A stretch of DNA of 10,359 nt from Burkholderiales bacterium (GTDB lineage Bacteria; Pseudomonadota; Gammaproteobacteria; Burkholderiales; SG8-41). The position numbers were made by a program, and so were the translations under genes. Below, piece after piece: positions 1 to 5,614 of this stretch (position 1 is the first letter of the stretch; each line of letters begins with the position of its first letter). The notes beneath the pieces are model-generated. The model saw only the letters and a list, made by a program, of their open reading frames with translations. It ran no database searches and was not told where the DNA came from. Location: contig JAIESJ010000029.1 in the NCBI GenBank assembly GCA_019746155.1, positions 1 to 10,359 of the forward strand, given 5' to 3'.

Positions 1-259
1 CGACGCACACCGTGGAGCGGCGGCATGCGACCACCGGCACCGCCTGACTGCGCGCCAGATCACGAAAATGCCGCATTACGTTATGCCCGAGAAAATCGGT
101 AAACAGGATCAGCAACTGGGTGCCTTTGGGCAGGTTGGGCAACCGGCGCTGATGCCCTGCCTGCCTGCCGCTGATGTGATGCGTGATCATGATCCCCATG
201 CCCGCCAAAGTGTCGGGTATATTGCCCAGACGGTCGGCCCCCACCAATACGGCATTCAT
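1..259 (-). CDS. DUF2325 domain protein, C-terminus cut by the window edge
   Basis: The first 86 codons of a minus-strand gene are visible; the rest lies beyond position 1. The protein opens with MNAVLVGADRLGNIPDTLAG and continues with HHISGR, then LLILFTDFLGHNVMRH, and ends in the window with VPVVACRRSTVC. I recognise this pattern as the small DUF2325 family (usually about 95-110 aa), so roughly 10-25 residues are missing. The biochemical role is unknown. Histidines (27, 28, 59, 64) and cysteines (79, 85) sit in the most family-like stretches and could bind metal, which is inference. The start is well supported by AAGGAGA at 265-271, 5 nt before the ATG. The gene is divergent from fbpA, and its -10 element overlaps a strong Fur-box match, so expression is probably iron-repressed. 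That context suggests a part in iron homeostasis, without showing what it does. Confidence 0.8.
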   Translation of the reverse strand, partial: MNAVLVGADRLGNIPDTLAGMGIMITHHISGRQAGHQRRLPNLPKGTQLLILFTDFLGHNVMRHFRDLARSQAVPVVACRRSTVCV

Positions 260-283
260 GACGCTCTCCTTGTTTACTAAAAA

Positions 284-303
284 TTAAATGATAATTATTC
301 TCA
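284..303. promoter_or_regulatory. Fur box between DUF2325 gene and fbpA
   Basis: Positions 289-303 match the classical 7-1-7 Fur inverted repeat (TGATAAT-N-ATTATCA) at 13 of 14 defined bases; the sole mismatch is C at 300. Against the 19-bp form GATAATGATAATCATTATC the stretch 284-302 matches at 14 positions. It covers the -10 of the DUF2325 promoter, where bound Fur would block RNA polymerase. It is about 40 nt upstream of the fbpA -35, so direct repression of fbpA from this site alone is less certain. Confidence 0.78.
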
Positions 304-316
304 TTTTATAAGTCAA
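288..316 (-). promoter_or_regulatory. sigma-70-like promoter for the DUF2325 gene
   Basis: On the minus strand TTGACT (311-316) and TATCAT (288-293) are separated by exactly 17 nt, a close match to the -35 and -10 consensus. The expected transcription start is near 281, giving a leader of about 20 nt that contains the AAGGAGA ribosome binding site. The -10 hexamer lies within the Fur box at 284-303. Seen directly from sequence; activity is inferred. Confidence 0.7.
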
Positions 317-341
317 TAAACAAGAATCGTTCGTATTTGCA

Positions 342-370
342 TTGCGTTCGGGAATCATTATTGCTATCAT
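342..370 (+). promoter_or_regulatory. sigma-70-like promoter for fbpA
   Basis: TTGCGT (342-347) and TATCAT (365-370) are separated by 17 nt, predicting a start near 377 and a leader of about 45 nt. A small inverted repeat, TGATCG (372-377) and CGATCA (387-392) with a 9-nt loop, lies at the start of that leader; its significance is unknown. The spacer and -10 overlap a weaker Fur-like sequence. Confidence 0.6.
350..369. promoter_or_regulatory. weaker Fur-like site over the fbpA -10
   Basis: Read on the minus strand, 350-368 matches the 19-bp Fur consensus at 13 positions; in the 7-1-7 form, 355-369 matches 10 of 14 defined bases. On its own this would be marginal. Its position over the fbpA -10 (365-370), next to the strong box at 289-303, makes a real operator plausible. 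Confidence 0.45.
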
Positions 371-408
371 CTGATCGCCATTCCTTCGATCAACCAGCGA
401 CCATCACC

Positions 409-413
409 GGGAG
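409..413 (+). promoter_or_regulatory. ribosome binding site of fbpA
   Basis: GGGAG ends 8 nt before the ATG at 422. It supports that start over the next in-frame ATG at 449 (residue 10), which would remove most of the basic N-terminal part of the signal peptide. Confidence 0.6.
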
Positions 414-421
414 CAACACAT

Positions 422-1459
422 ATGTATATTGATTTTAAAAGAATATTCATGATTATTTTGGCACTTACCTTAAGTGCCGGCACCGCTGTCTCTCAAGGCC
501 AGGAAAAGGTGCTTAACCTCTACTCTTCGCGCCATTACCAAACCGATGAGGCACTTTATGGCAATTTCACCCGGCTCACCGGCATCAAGATCAACCGCAT
601 CGAAGCCGGAGAGGATCCGCTGATCGAACGCCTGAAAAACGAAGGCGCCAAGAGCCCCGCCGACGTGCTGGTCACCGTGGACGCCGGCCGCCTGTGGCGT
701 GCCGAGCAGCTGGGCCTGTTCCAGCCCGTCACGTCCAAGGTGCTGGAAAGCCGCCTGCCCGCCAATATGCGCGTGCCGGACAATCAATGGTTCGGTTTTT
801 CCGCCCGTGCGCGCGTCATCGTTTACAACAAGGACGCCGTGAATCCTGCCGACGTGCAGAATTACGAGGATCTCGCCGATCCCAGGCTCAAGGGCAAAGT
901 CTGCACACGCTCCGGCAGCCATGTCTACAACCTGTCTCTGATGAGCGCGCTCATCGAGCACTGGGGCGAGAAGAAGGCCGAGGAATGGGCACGCGGCGTG
1001 ATGGCCAATTTTGCGCGCGCGCCGAAAGGCGGCGATACCGATCAGATCCGTGCAGTTGCCGCCGGCGAATGCGGGGTTGCAATCAGCAACACCTATTACT
1101 ATGTGCGTCTGATGAAATCAGACAAGCCCGAAGACAGGAAAGTTATCGAAAAAGTCGGCCTGATCTGGCCTAATCAGAAGGGTTTTGGCACCCATATGAA
1201 CATTTCGGGTGCAGGGGTACTCAAGCACGCGCCCCACAAGGACGCGGCGGTGAGGTTCCTCGAATATCTGACCAGCGATGAAGCACAGGCCTATTTCGCC
1301 AATGGCAATAACGAGTGGCCGGTCGTGAAAGGCGCGCCGCTCGACAATCGCGAGCTGGCCGCTCTCGGCAGCTTCAAGATGGACAATCTCAACATCGGCG
1401 TGCTGGGCAAGAACCAGCCGCTGGCACAGAAGATTTTCGACCGCGTCGGGTATAAATAA
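422..1459 (+). CDS. fbpA: Fe(III) ABC transporter periplasmic substrate-binding protein (FbpA/FutA type)
   Basis: The 345-residue product is a ferric-iron-binding protein that delivers iron in the periplasm to the FbpB/FbpC importer. Residues 1 to about 25 form a signal peptide with a basic start (FKR) and a hydrophobic core (MIILALTLSAGTAV). The mature protein begins with the family hallmark LNLYSSRHYQTDEALY (31-46). Probable iron-coordinating tyrosines are Tyr39, Tyr169 and the run Tyr225-227 in SNTYYYVRLM, as in tyrosine-rich FutA/FbpA proteins. Cys161 and Cys217 (KVCTRSGSH and GECGVA) may form a disulfide. The C-terminal lobe has ISGAGVLKHAP and YLTSDEAQAYFA, typical of this family. Length is normal. 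The first codons are AT-rich compared with the rest, common at well-translated starts. The gene converges with fbpB rather than preceding it. Which iron form is bound (free ferric, citrate-bound or other) cannot be read from sequence. Confidence 0.92.
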   Translation: MYIDFKRIFMIILALTLSAGTAVSQGQEKVLNLYSSRHYQTDEALYGNFTRLTGIKINRIEAGEDPLIERLKNEGAKSPADVLVTVDAGRLWRAEQLGLFQPVTSKVLESRLPANMRVPDNQWFGFSARARVIVYNKDAVNPADVQNYEDLADPRLKGKVCTRSGSHVYNLSLMSALIEHWGEKKAEEWARGVMANFARAPKGGDTDQIRAVAAGECGVAISNTYYYVRLMKSDKPEDRKVIEKVGLIWPNQKGFGTHMNISGAGVLKHAPHKDAAVRFLEYLTSDEAQAYFANGNNEWPVVKGAPLDNRELAALGSFKMDNLNIGVLGKNQPLAQKIFDRVGYK

Positions 1460-1598
1460 GCCGGGTTGTCGGCAAAGATTGCCGCCCTACAACTACAACC
1501 CTGCGCTATTGGGACGGCCTCCTTAGGGCGCAGGGTAGGAATCCCTTCCCGCCGGGTTGTCTACACCCCGGCATTGCCGCAAGACGCATCGGGATTTT
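1460..1598. other. structured intergenic region between convergent fbpA and fbpB
   Basis: These 139 nt hold no credible gene but several paired segments. GGGTTGT (1463-1469) can pair with ACAACCC (1495-1501), enclosing the small hairpin GGCAA-AGA-TTGCC (1471-1483). CCCTGCGC (1499-1506) pairs perfectly with GCGCAGGG (1528-1535). GCCGGG (1551-1556) pairs with CCCGGC (1567-1572). The 1495-1501 and 1499-1506 arms overlap by three bases, so those stems compete. The 10-mer GCCGGGTTGT occurs twice (1460-1469, 1551-1560). No stem is followed by a clear T-run on either strand, so these are not canonical Rho-independent terminators. Bidirectional termination, 3'-end protection or a dispersed intergenic repeat are all possible. 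Confidence 0.5.
1499..1535. terminator. hairpin after fbpA, possible transcript end without a U-tract
   Basis: A perfect 8-bp GC-rich stem (CCCTGCGC with GCGCAGGG) encloses a 21-nt loop, 40 nt after the fbpA stop codon. The downstream bases are GTAGGAATCC, with no T-run, so it could act as a Rho-dependent end or RNA-stability element rather than an intrinsic terminator. The stem is also available to fbpB transcripts on the other strand. Confidence 0.3.
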
Positions 1599-1616
1599 TT
1601 AGGGCTGGCCGATGCG
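1585..1616. repeat. 8-bp inverted repeat spanning the fbpB stop codon
   Basis: CGCATCGG (1585-1592) and CCGATGCG (1609-1616) are perfect inverted repeats with a 16-nt loop. The loop contains a T-run (1595-1600) and the fbpB stop codon (1599-1601). The right arm lies in the final codons of fbpB. Because the T-run is in the loop and not after the stem, this does not look like a standard terminator. Confidence 0.5.
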
Positions 1617-3287
1617 CGGCCGCAGCATCATGCGCGACAGGACGATCAGCGGCAGCAGCCCGGCCGCGACGATGGTGAGCGCGGCGGTCGAAGCTTCGGC
1701 CAGGCGTTCGTCGGAGGCGAGATTGAAAGCCTGAACCGCGAGCGTGTCGAAATTGAACGGACGCATCACGAAAGTCGCCGGCAGTTCCTTCATCACGTCG
1801 ACAAATACCAGCAGCGCCGCGGTCAGCGCGCTGCGCCACAACAGCGGCGCGTGCACGCGCCTGAGCGTCGCCGCCGGTCCCAGACCGAGAGAGCGCGCCG
1901 CATAGTCCATGCTGGGCGTGATCTTGGTCAGCCCCGCCTCCGTCGCCTGCAGTGCCACCGCAAAGAACCGCACCAGGTAAGCATAGACCAGCGCTGCAAT
2001 GCTGCCGGTGAGGATCAGCCCCAGGGAAGCACCGGTAAGCGATTCGATCCATCCTGTCAGTACATGATCAAGCCGCGTTACCGGGATCAAGACTCCGACC
2101 GCGATCACCGCGCCGGGCACGGCATAACCCAGGCCCGCGACGCGGTTGGCGACGCGCACCATGCGGCCCGCGCTCGAACGCGCGGCATAACCCACCAGCA
2201 GCGCGAGCATCACCGCGAGCGCCGCGGTGACGGCTGCCAGCGTCACGGTATTGAAGGTCAGATCGACGTAACGCGCGCCGAACTGCGCATCGCCCGACGT
2301 CAGCGCCATGTGTAACAGGACTCCGGCCGGCAGAAAAAAACCGAGCACCAGAGGCGCCACGCAAAATGTCACTGCGACGAGCGCCCTGATGCCGCGCAGG
2401 TGATACACATTGCGCAAGCGCTTGCGATACGAGGTTGTGTGAAACCCCGCACGGGCTCTGGTTACCCGTTCGACAAGCAATACAAAAAAAACGAAGCCCA
2501 GCAGTGTCGCCGACAACTGCGCCGCGGCGACGTGATCGCCGAGCGAAAACCAGGCATGGTAGATGCCGGTGGTAAAGGTCTGCACGCCGAAATAGGCGAC
2601 CGTGCCGAAATCGGCGAGCGTTTCCATGAGCGCCAGCGCCGTGCCGGCGACGATGCCCGGCCGCGCCAGTGGCAGCGCGACGCGCAGAAATGTTCCCCAG
2701 GGGCCGTAGCCCGAAACGCGCGCCATCTCGAGCATGCTGTCGGATTGTTCGAGAAACGCCGCCCGCGCCAGCAGATACACATAGGGATAAAGCACCAGCG
2801 AGAGCATCACCATGGCCCCGCCCAGAGAACGCACGTCGGGAAACCAGTAATCGCGCGCGCTCCATCCCATGGTCTCGCGCAACCAGCTTTGCACCGGGCC
2901 GGCGAACTGCAGCAGATCGGTATAGGCGTAGGCCATCACGTACGCCGGCACCGCCATCGGCAGCAGCAGTGCCCATTCAAACACGCGCCGCCCTGGAAAA
3001 CGACACATCGTGGTCAGCCAGGCAGTGGAAACGCCACCGACCATCACGCCAAACGCCACGCCCAGCATCAGCGCCAGCGAGTTGCCCGCATATTCCGGCA
3101 GCACTGTCGCCGCAAGGTGACTCCACGTGCCCTGCCCCGGCACGAAAATATTGAGCAGCACGACCACCACCGGCAATGCGATCATGGCCGCGAGGACGAT
3201 CGCGGTAACGCTCAGCCAGCCCGGACGCTTGTGGAACAGGGAAGAACCGGCGGCCCTCATGTCGAGGCTGAACACGGCATTATTCAT
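1599..3287 (-). CDS. fbpB: Fe(III) ABC transporter permease, two fused membrane domains (FbpB type)
   Basis: The 562-residue inner-membrane protein forms the channel of the ferric-iron importer. It has about 12 hydrophobic segments in two homologous halves, as in FbpB/AfuB. The first segment is around residues 26-48 and the last around 534-552. Each half has the cytoplasmic EAA loop that docks on the ATPase: residues 187-212 (from EMARVSGYGPWG) and 461-487 (from DYAARSLGLGPA). The second also has KELPATFVMRPFNFDTLAV (500-518), characteristic of iron permeases. Length is typical. The start has no good Shine-Dalgarno sequence (CAAATCCCG precedes the ATG); residue 10 is an alternative Met, also without one. 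The predicted leader is about 85 nt. The gene faces fbpA tail to tail and fbpC head to head, so it is expressed apart from both, probably under Fur. Confidence 0.92.
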   Translation of the reverse strand: MNNAVFSLDMRAAGSSLFHKRPGWLSVTAIVLAAMIALPVVVVLLNIFVPGQGTWSHLAATVLPEYAGNSLALMLGVAFGVMVGGVSTAWLTTMCRFPGRRVFEWALLLPMAVPAYVMAYAYTDLLQFAGPVQSWLRETMGWSARDYWFPDVRSLGGAMVMLSLVLYPYVYLLARAAFLEQSDSMLEMARVSGYGPWGTFLRVALPLARPGIVAGTALALMETLADFGTVAYFGVQTFTTGIYHAWFSLGDHVAAAQLSATLLGFVFFVLLVERVTRARAGFHTTSYRKRLRNVYHLRGIRALVAVTFCVAPLVLGFFLPAGVLLHMALTSGDAQFGARYVDLTFNTVTLAAVTAALAVMLALLVGYAARSSAGRMVRVANRVAGLGYAVPGAVIAVGVLIPVTRLDHVLTGWIESLTGASLGLILTGSIAALVYAYLVRFFAVALQATEAGLTKITPSMDYAARSLGLGPAATLRRVHAPLLWRSALTAALLVFVDVMKELPATFVMRPFNFDTLAVQAFNLASDERLAEASTAALTIVAAGLLPLIVLSRMMLRPRIGQP

Positions 3288-3380
3288 CGGGATTTGAAAG
3301 CTGGACGGGCGCAGAGCCTTGCGCCGGTTCAGCCGAAAGGACTGATTGAATGTAACTCATGGCATGGGCGTTGAAATTTC

Positions 3381-3408
3381 ATTGTAACAAGAATCATTTT
3401 CAAAGCAA
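3381..3408 (-). promoter_or_regulatory. sigma-70-like promoter for fbpB
   Basis: On the minus strand TTGCTT (3403-3408) and TACAAT (3381-3386) are separated by 16 nt. The expected start is near 3374, leaving an untranslated leader of about 85 nt before the fbpB ATG. A Fur-like sequence fills the spacer. Seen in the sequence; activity is inferred. Confidence 0.55.
3383..3402. promoter_or_regulatory. Fur-like site in the fbpB-fbpC divergent promoter
   Basis: Positions 3383-3401 match the 19-bp Fur consensus at 13 positions, with the core AGAATCATTTTC; the 7-1-7 form at 3388-3402 matches 10 of 14 defined bases. It lies between the -35 and -10 of the fbpB promoter and just upstream of the fbpC -10, so one bound repressor could control both genes. 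The gene content raises confidence in a moderate match. Confidence 0.55.
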
Positions 3409-3413
3409 AAAGG

Positions 3414-3419
3414 TATAAT
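3414..3419 (+). promoter_or_regulatory. -10 element of fbpC, implying a leaderless mRNA
   Basis: A perfect TATAAT ends 7 nt before the fbpC ATG at 3427. Transcription normally starts about 6-8 nt after the -10, so the mRNA should start at or within a base or two of the A of the ATG. No good -35 is seen at 16-18 nt spacing; the Fur-like site overlaps where it would be. Confidence 0.55.
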
Positions 3420-3426
3420 TCGGAGC

Positions 3427-4476
3427 ATGTCAGCTTTACTGGAACTTAAAAACGTCAGTCACGCCTATGACCGCAAGCAGGTACTGAGGAATATCAGCTT
3501 CCGCGTCGAAAAAGGTGCAATCGCCTGCCTGCTCGGCGCAAGCGGCTGCGGCAAGACCACGGTACTGAGATGTATCGCGGGATTCGAGCCGGTGCCTGCC
3601 GGCGAGATCTTGCTCAATGGCCAGGTGATGAGCCGCAAAGGCCTCACGGTCGCTGCGGAGAAGCGCCGCATCGGCATGGTGTTTCAGGACTATGCGCTGT
3701 TTCCGCATCTGACAGTCGCACGCAACATTGCTTTCGGTCTGCATCGGTCCGGCGAGGCCGCGCGTGCCGCGCGCGTCGCGGAGATGCTGGAAACCGTAGG
3801 CCTGGAACAGGTGGGCGACCGCTACCCGCACGAACTCTCGGGCGGCCAGCAGCAGCGGGTGGCGCTGGCGCGCGCGCTGGCGCCGCGTCCCGACCTCCTG
3901 TTGCTCGATGAACCGTTTTCCAATCTCGATGTGGAAATGCGCGAACGCCTGAGCCTGGAAGTGCGCGATATTCTCAAGCAGCAGAATTCGACGGCGGTTC
4001 TGGTTACCCACGACCAGCACGAGGCGTTCAACATTGCCGACGAAATCGGCCTCATGGCCGACGGCGCCATCGAGCAGTGGGACACGCCCTACAAGCTCTA
4101 CCACGAGCCGGCTAGCCGCTTCGTGGCGGATTTTATCGGCCAAGGCATGTTTCTGCCTGGCACCGTAATCGATAAAAATTCCATCAGGCTGGAGTTGGGC
4201 GTGCTGTACGGGCAGTTGCCCTGGCCCCAGGGCTCGGTGGTCGACGTGCTGCTGCGTCCCGATGACATCCTGCACGATGATGCGAGCGACCTGCAGGCGC
4301 AGGTGCTGCACAAGGCGTTCCGCGGCGCCGAGTTTCTCTACACGCTGCAGCTGCCGGGCGGCGGGCGCGTGTTGTCGCTGGTGCCGAGCCACCACAACCA
4401 CGCGATCGGCGAAAAAATCGGCATTCGTCTGGAAGTCGACCACCTGGTGGCGTTTGCAAGGAACGCCAGCCGCTGA
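3427..4476 (+). CDS. fbpC: Fe(III) ABC transporter ATP-binding protein (FbpC type)
   Basis: The 349-residue cytoplasmic ATPase powers the FbpB channel. The motifs of an active ABC ATPase are in order: Walker A GASGCGKT (37-44), Q-loop Gln87 in MVFQDYALFPHLTV, signature LSGGQQQR (137-144), Walker B LLLLDEP (157-163) with Glu162, D-loop SNLD (165-168) and H-loop His195 in VTHDQHEA. The segment YHEPASRFVADFIGQ (225-239) links to a C-terminal TOBE-like regulatory region (about 240-349) with LLRPDDI and PSHHNHAIGEK, as in FbpC. Length is typical. The start is fixed by the N-terminal ABC fold; GGAG is only 1 nt from the ATG, too close for normal initiation, consistent with a leaderless message. The stop is 6 nt from the convergent mltB-type gene, leaving no room for a separate terminator. 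Confidence 0.92.
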   Translation: MSALLELKNVSHAYDRKQVLRNISFRVEKGAIACLLGASGCGKTTVLRCIAGFEPVPAGEILLNGQVMSRKGLTVAAEKRRIGMVFQDYALFPHLTVARNIAFGLHRSGEAARAARVAEMLETVGLEQVGDRYPHELSGGQQQRVALARALAPRPDLLLLDEPFSNLDVEMRERLSLEVRDILKQQNSTAVLVTHDQHEAFNIADEIGLMADGAIEQWDTPYKLYHEPASRFVADFIGQGMFLPGTVIDKNSIRLELGVLYGQLPWPQGSVVDVLLRPDDILHDDASDLQAQVLHKAFRGAEFLYTLQLPGGGRVLSLVPSHHNHAIGEKIGIRLEVDHLVAFARNASR

Positions 4477-4482
4477 CGCCGC

Positions 4483-5544
4483 TTACTCCATGGCCGTTGC
4501 GCCGCCCTGCTTCAGCGCCGCGCGCAGCCCGCTTGCCAGATCGTGAACCGCCATCGCGTAATTGATGCTGCGGTTGTAGCGCGTGATGACATAGAAGTTC
4601 TGCAATCCCAGCCAGTAGCGCGGACCGGTTTCGGTTTCGACCGAAAACAGGGCCGCCTCGGCCTCATCGCTCACCGGCGCGAGCGGCATGATGCCGCGGC
4701 GCCTGAGCTCGCCGATCCTGATGCCGGGCTTGATGTCCGCGGCCAGCATGGTGTCGATCCCGCTGTCGCCGGTTTCGGCCGGAATTACGACAGGTTCGCC
4801 CGGCCGCCAGCCGAAAGCCTGCAGATAGTTCGCGACGCTGCCGATGGCGTCCGTCGCATCGTTCAGGTCGCGCCTGCCATCGCCATCGAAATCAATCGCA
4901 TACTTGCGGTAGCTGCTTGGCAAGAACTGCGGAATGCCCATCGCACCGGCATACGAGCCTTTGACGGTGAGCGCGTTCAAGCCGGCTTCGCGTGACAGCA
5001 ACAGATACTCCTCCAGTTCGCTCGTGAAGAATTCGGCGCGCGGCGGATAGTCGAATGCGAGCGTGGCGAGCGCTTCCAGCACCTTGAACGATCCGGTATT
5101 ACGACCATAGAGGGTCTCGATGCCGATGATGGCGACGATGATTTCCTCCGGCACGCCGAAATCCCGGCTGGCACGCGCCAGAGTCACAGCGTTCTGTTCC
5201 CAGAACCGGATGCCGCCGTCGATGCGCGCTGCGTTGACATGGCGGCTGCGGAATTCGAACCATGGCCTGGCCGTTGCCGGCGCGGACATCGCACGGATGA
5301 TCGAGAGGCGCGGCTGCACTCGACTGAACACGCGTCGCAGCGCTGCGCGCTCGAACTCGTGCTTGTGCACCATCTCGTCGATGAAGGCCTCGATTGCGGG
5401 CCGCGGCACTTTTTGTGCTGCCACCGGTGCGACGGGGCCCAGCAGGATCACTGCGCCGAACAGCACCACAAGAGCGCGTGAACCCGCTTTTCCGGAACCG
5501 CGGGCGACAGGCCGCAAGCTCATCAACGCAAAACTGTAACACAT
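4483..5544 (-). CDS. mltB: MltB-family lytic murein transglycosylase
   Basis: The product (353 aa from the first ATG) cleaves the MurNAc-GlcNAc bond of peptidoglycan with formation of 1,6-anhydro-MurNAc, in the periplasm. A signal peptide covers about residues 24-43 (hydrophobic core VVLFGAVILLGPVAPVAA). There is no lipobox cysteine, so it is probably soluble, unlike lipoprotein MltB of E. coli. The catalytic Glu is expected to be Glu143 in IIGIETLYGRNTGSF. GAMGIPQFLPSSYRKYAID (200-218) and the calcium-site-like DFDGDGRRDL (218-227) follow, and NFYVITRYN (316-324) closes the fold. Start choice is uncertain: ATG at 5544 or ATG at 5523 (residue 8), neither with a clear Shine-Dalgarno; both keep the signal peptide. 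It lies 70 nt downstream of the mlaF-like gene, and both act at the envelope. Confidence 0.88.
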   Translation of the reverse strand: MCYSFALMSLRPVARGSGKAGSRALVVLFGAVILLGPVAPVAAQKVPRPAIEAFIDEMVHKHEFERAALRRVFSRVQPRLSIIRAMSAPATARPWFEFRSRHVNAARIDGGIRFWEQNAVTLARASRDFGVPEEIIVAIIGIETLYGRNTGSFKVLEALATLAFDYPPRAEFFTSELEEYLLLSREAGLNALTVKGSYAGAMGIPQFLPSSYRKYAIDFDGDGRRDLNDATDAIGSVANYLQAFGWRPGEPVVIPAETGDSGIDTMLAADIKPGIRIGELRRRGIMPLAPVSDEAEAALFSVETETGPRYWLGLQNFYVITRYNRSINYAMAVHDLASGLRAALKQGGATAME

Positions 5545-5549
5545 TGATT

Positions 5550-5555
5550 AATATA
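5550..5555 (-). promoter_or_regulatory. possible -10 for the mltB-type gene
   Basis: TATATT on the minus strand lies 5 nt before the ATG at 5544, inside an AT-rich patch that stands out from its GC-rich surroundings. No convincing -35 is visible. If used, transcription would start at or just inside the first ATG and translation would more likely begin at 5523. Read-through from the upstream genes is an equal possibility. Confidence 0.25.
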
Positions 5556-5614
5556 TACTTTTACGGCATGCTCCGGTTCGTCCACAGCAGGGCAGACGGC
5601 GGCATGGCACCGAC

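Noticed and set aside
68..280. A 70-codon plus-strand open frame at the left edge
   Set aside because: It is antisense to the DUF2325 gene, which has a strong ribosome site, promoter and clear family match.
1585..1616. An intrinsic terminator for fbpB formed by the inverted repeat with a T-run
   Set aside because: The T/A-run is in the loop and not after the stem on either strand, and one arm is inside the fbpB coding sequence.
2400..3374. A 324-codon plus-strand open frame opposite fbpB
   Set aside because: Its composition (His, Gln, Arg rich) is what antisense translation of a membrane protein gives, and fbpB explains the region fully.
3436..4443. A 335-codon minus-strand open frame opposite fbpC
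   Set aside because: The plus strand encodes a complete ABC ATPase with all motifs; the antisense frame has no family resemblance.
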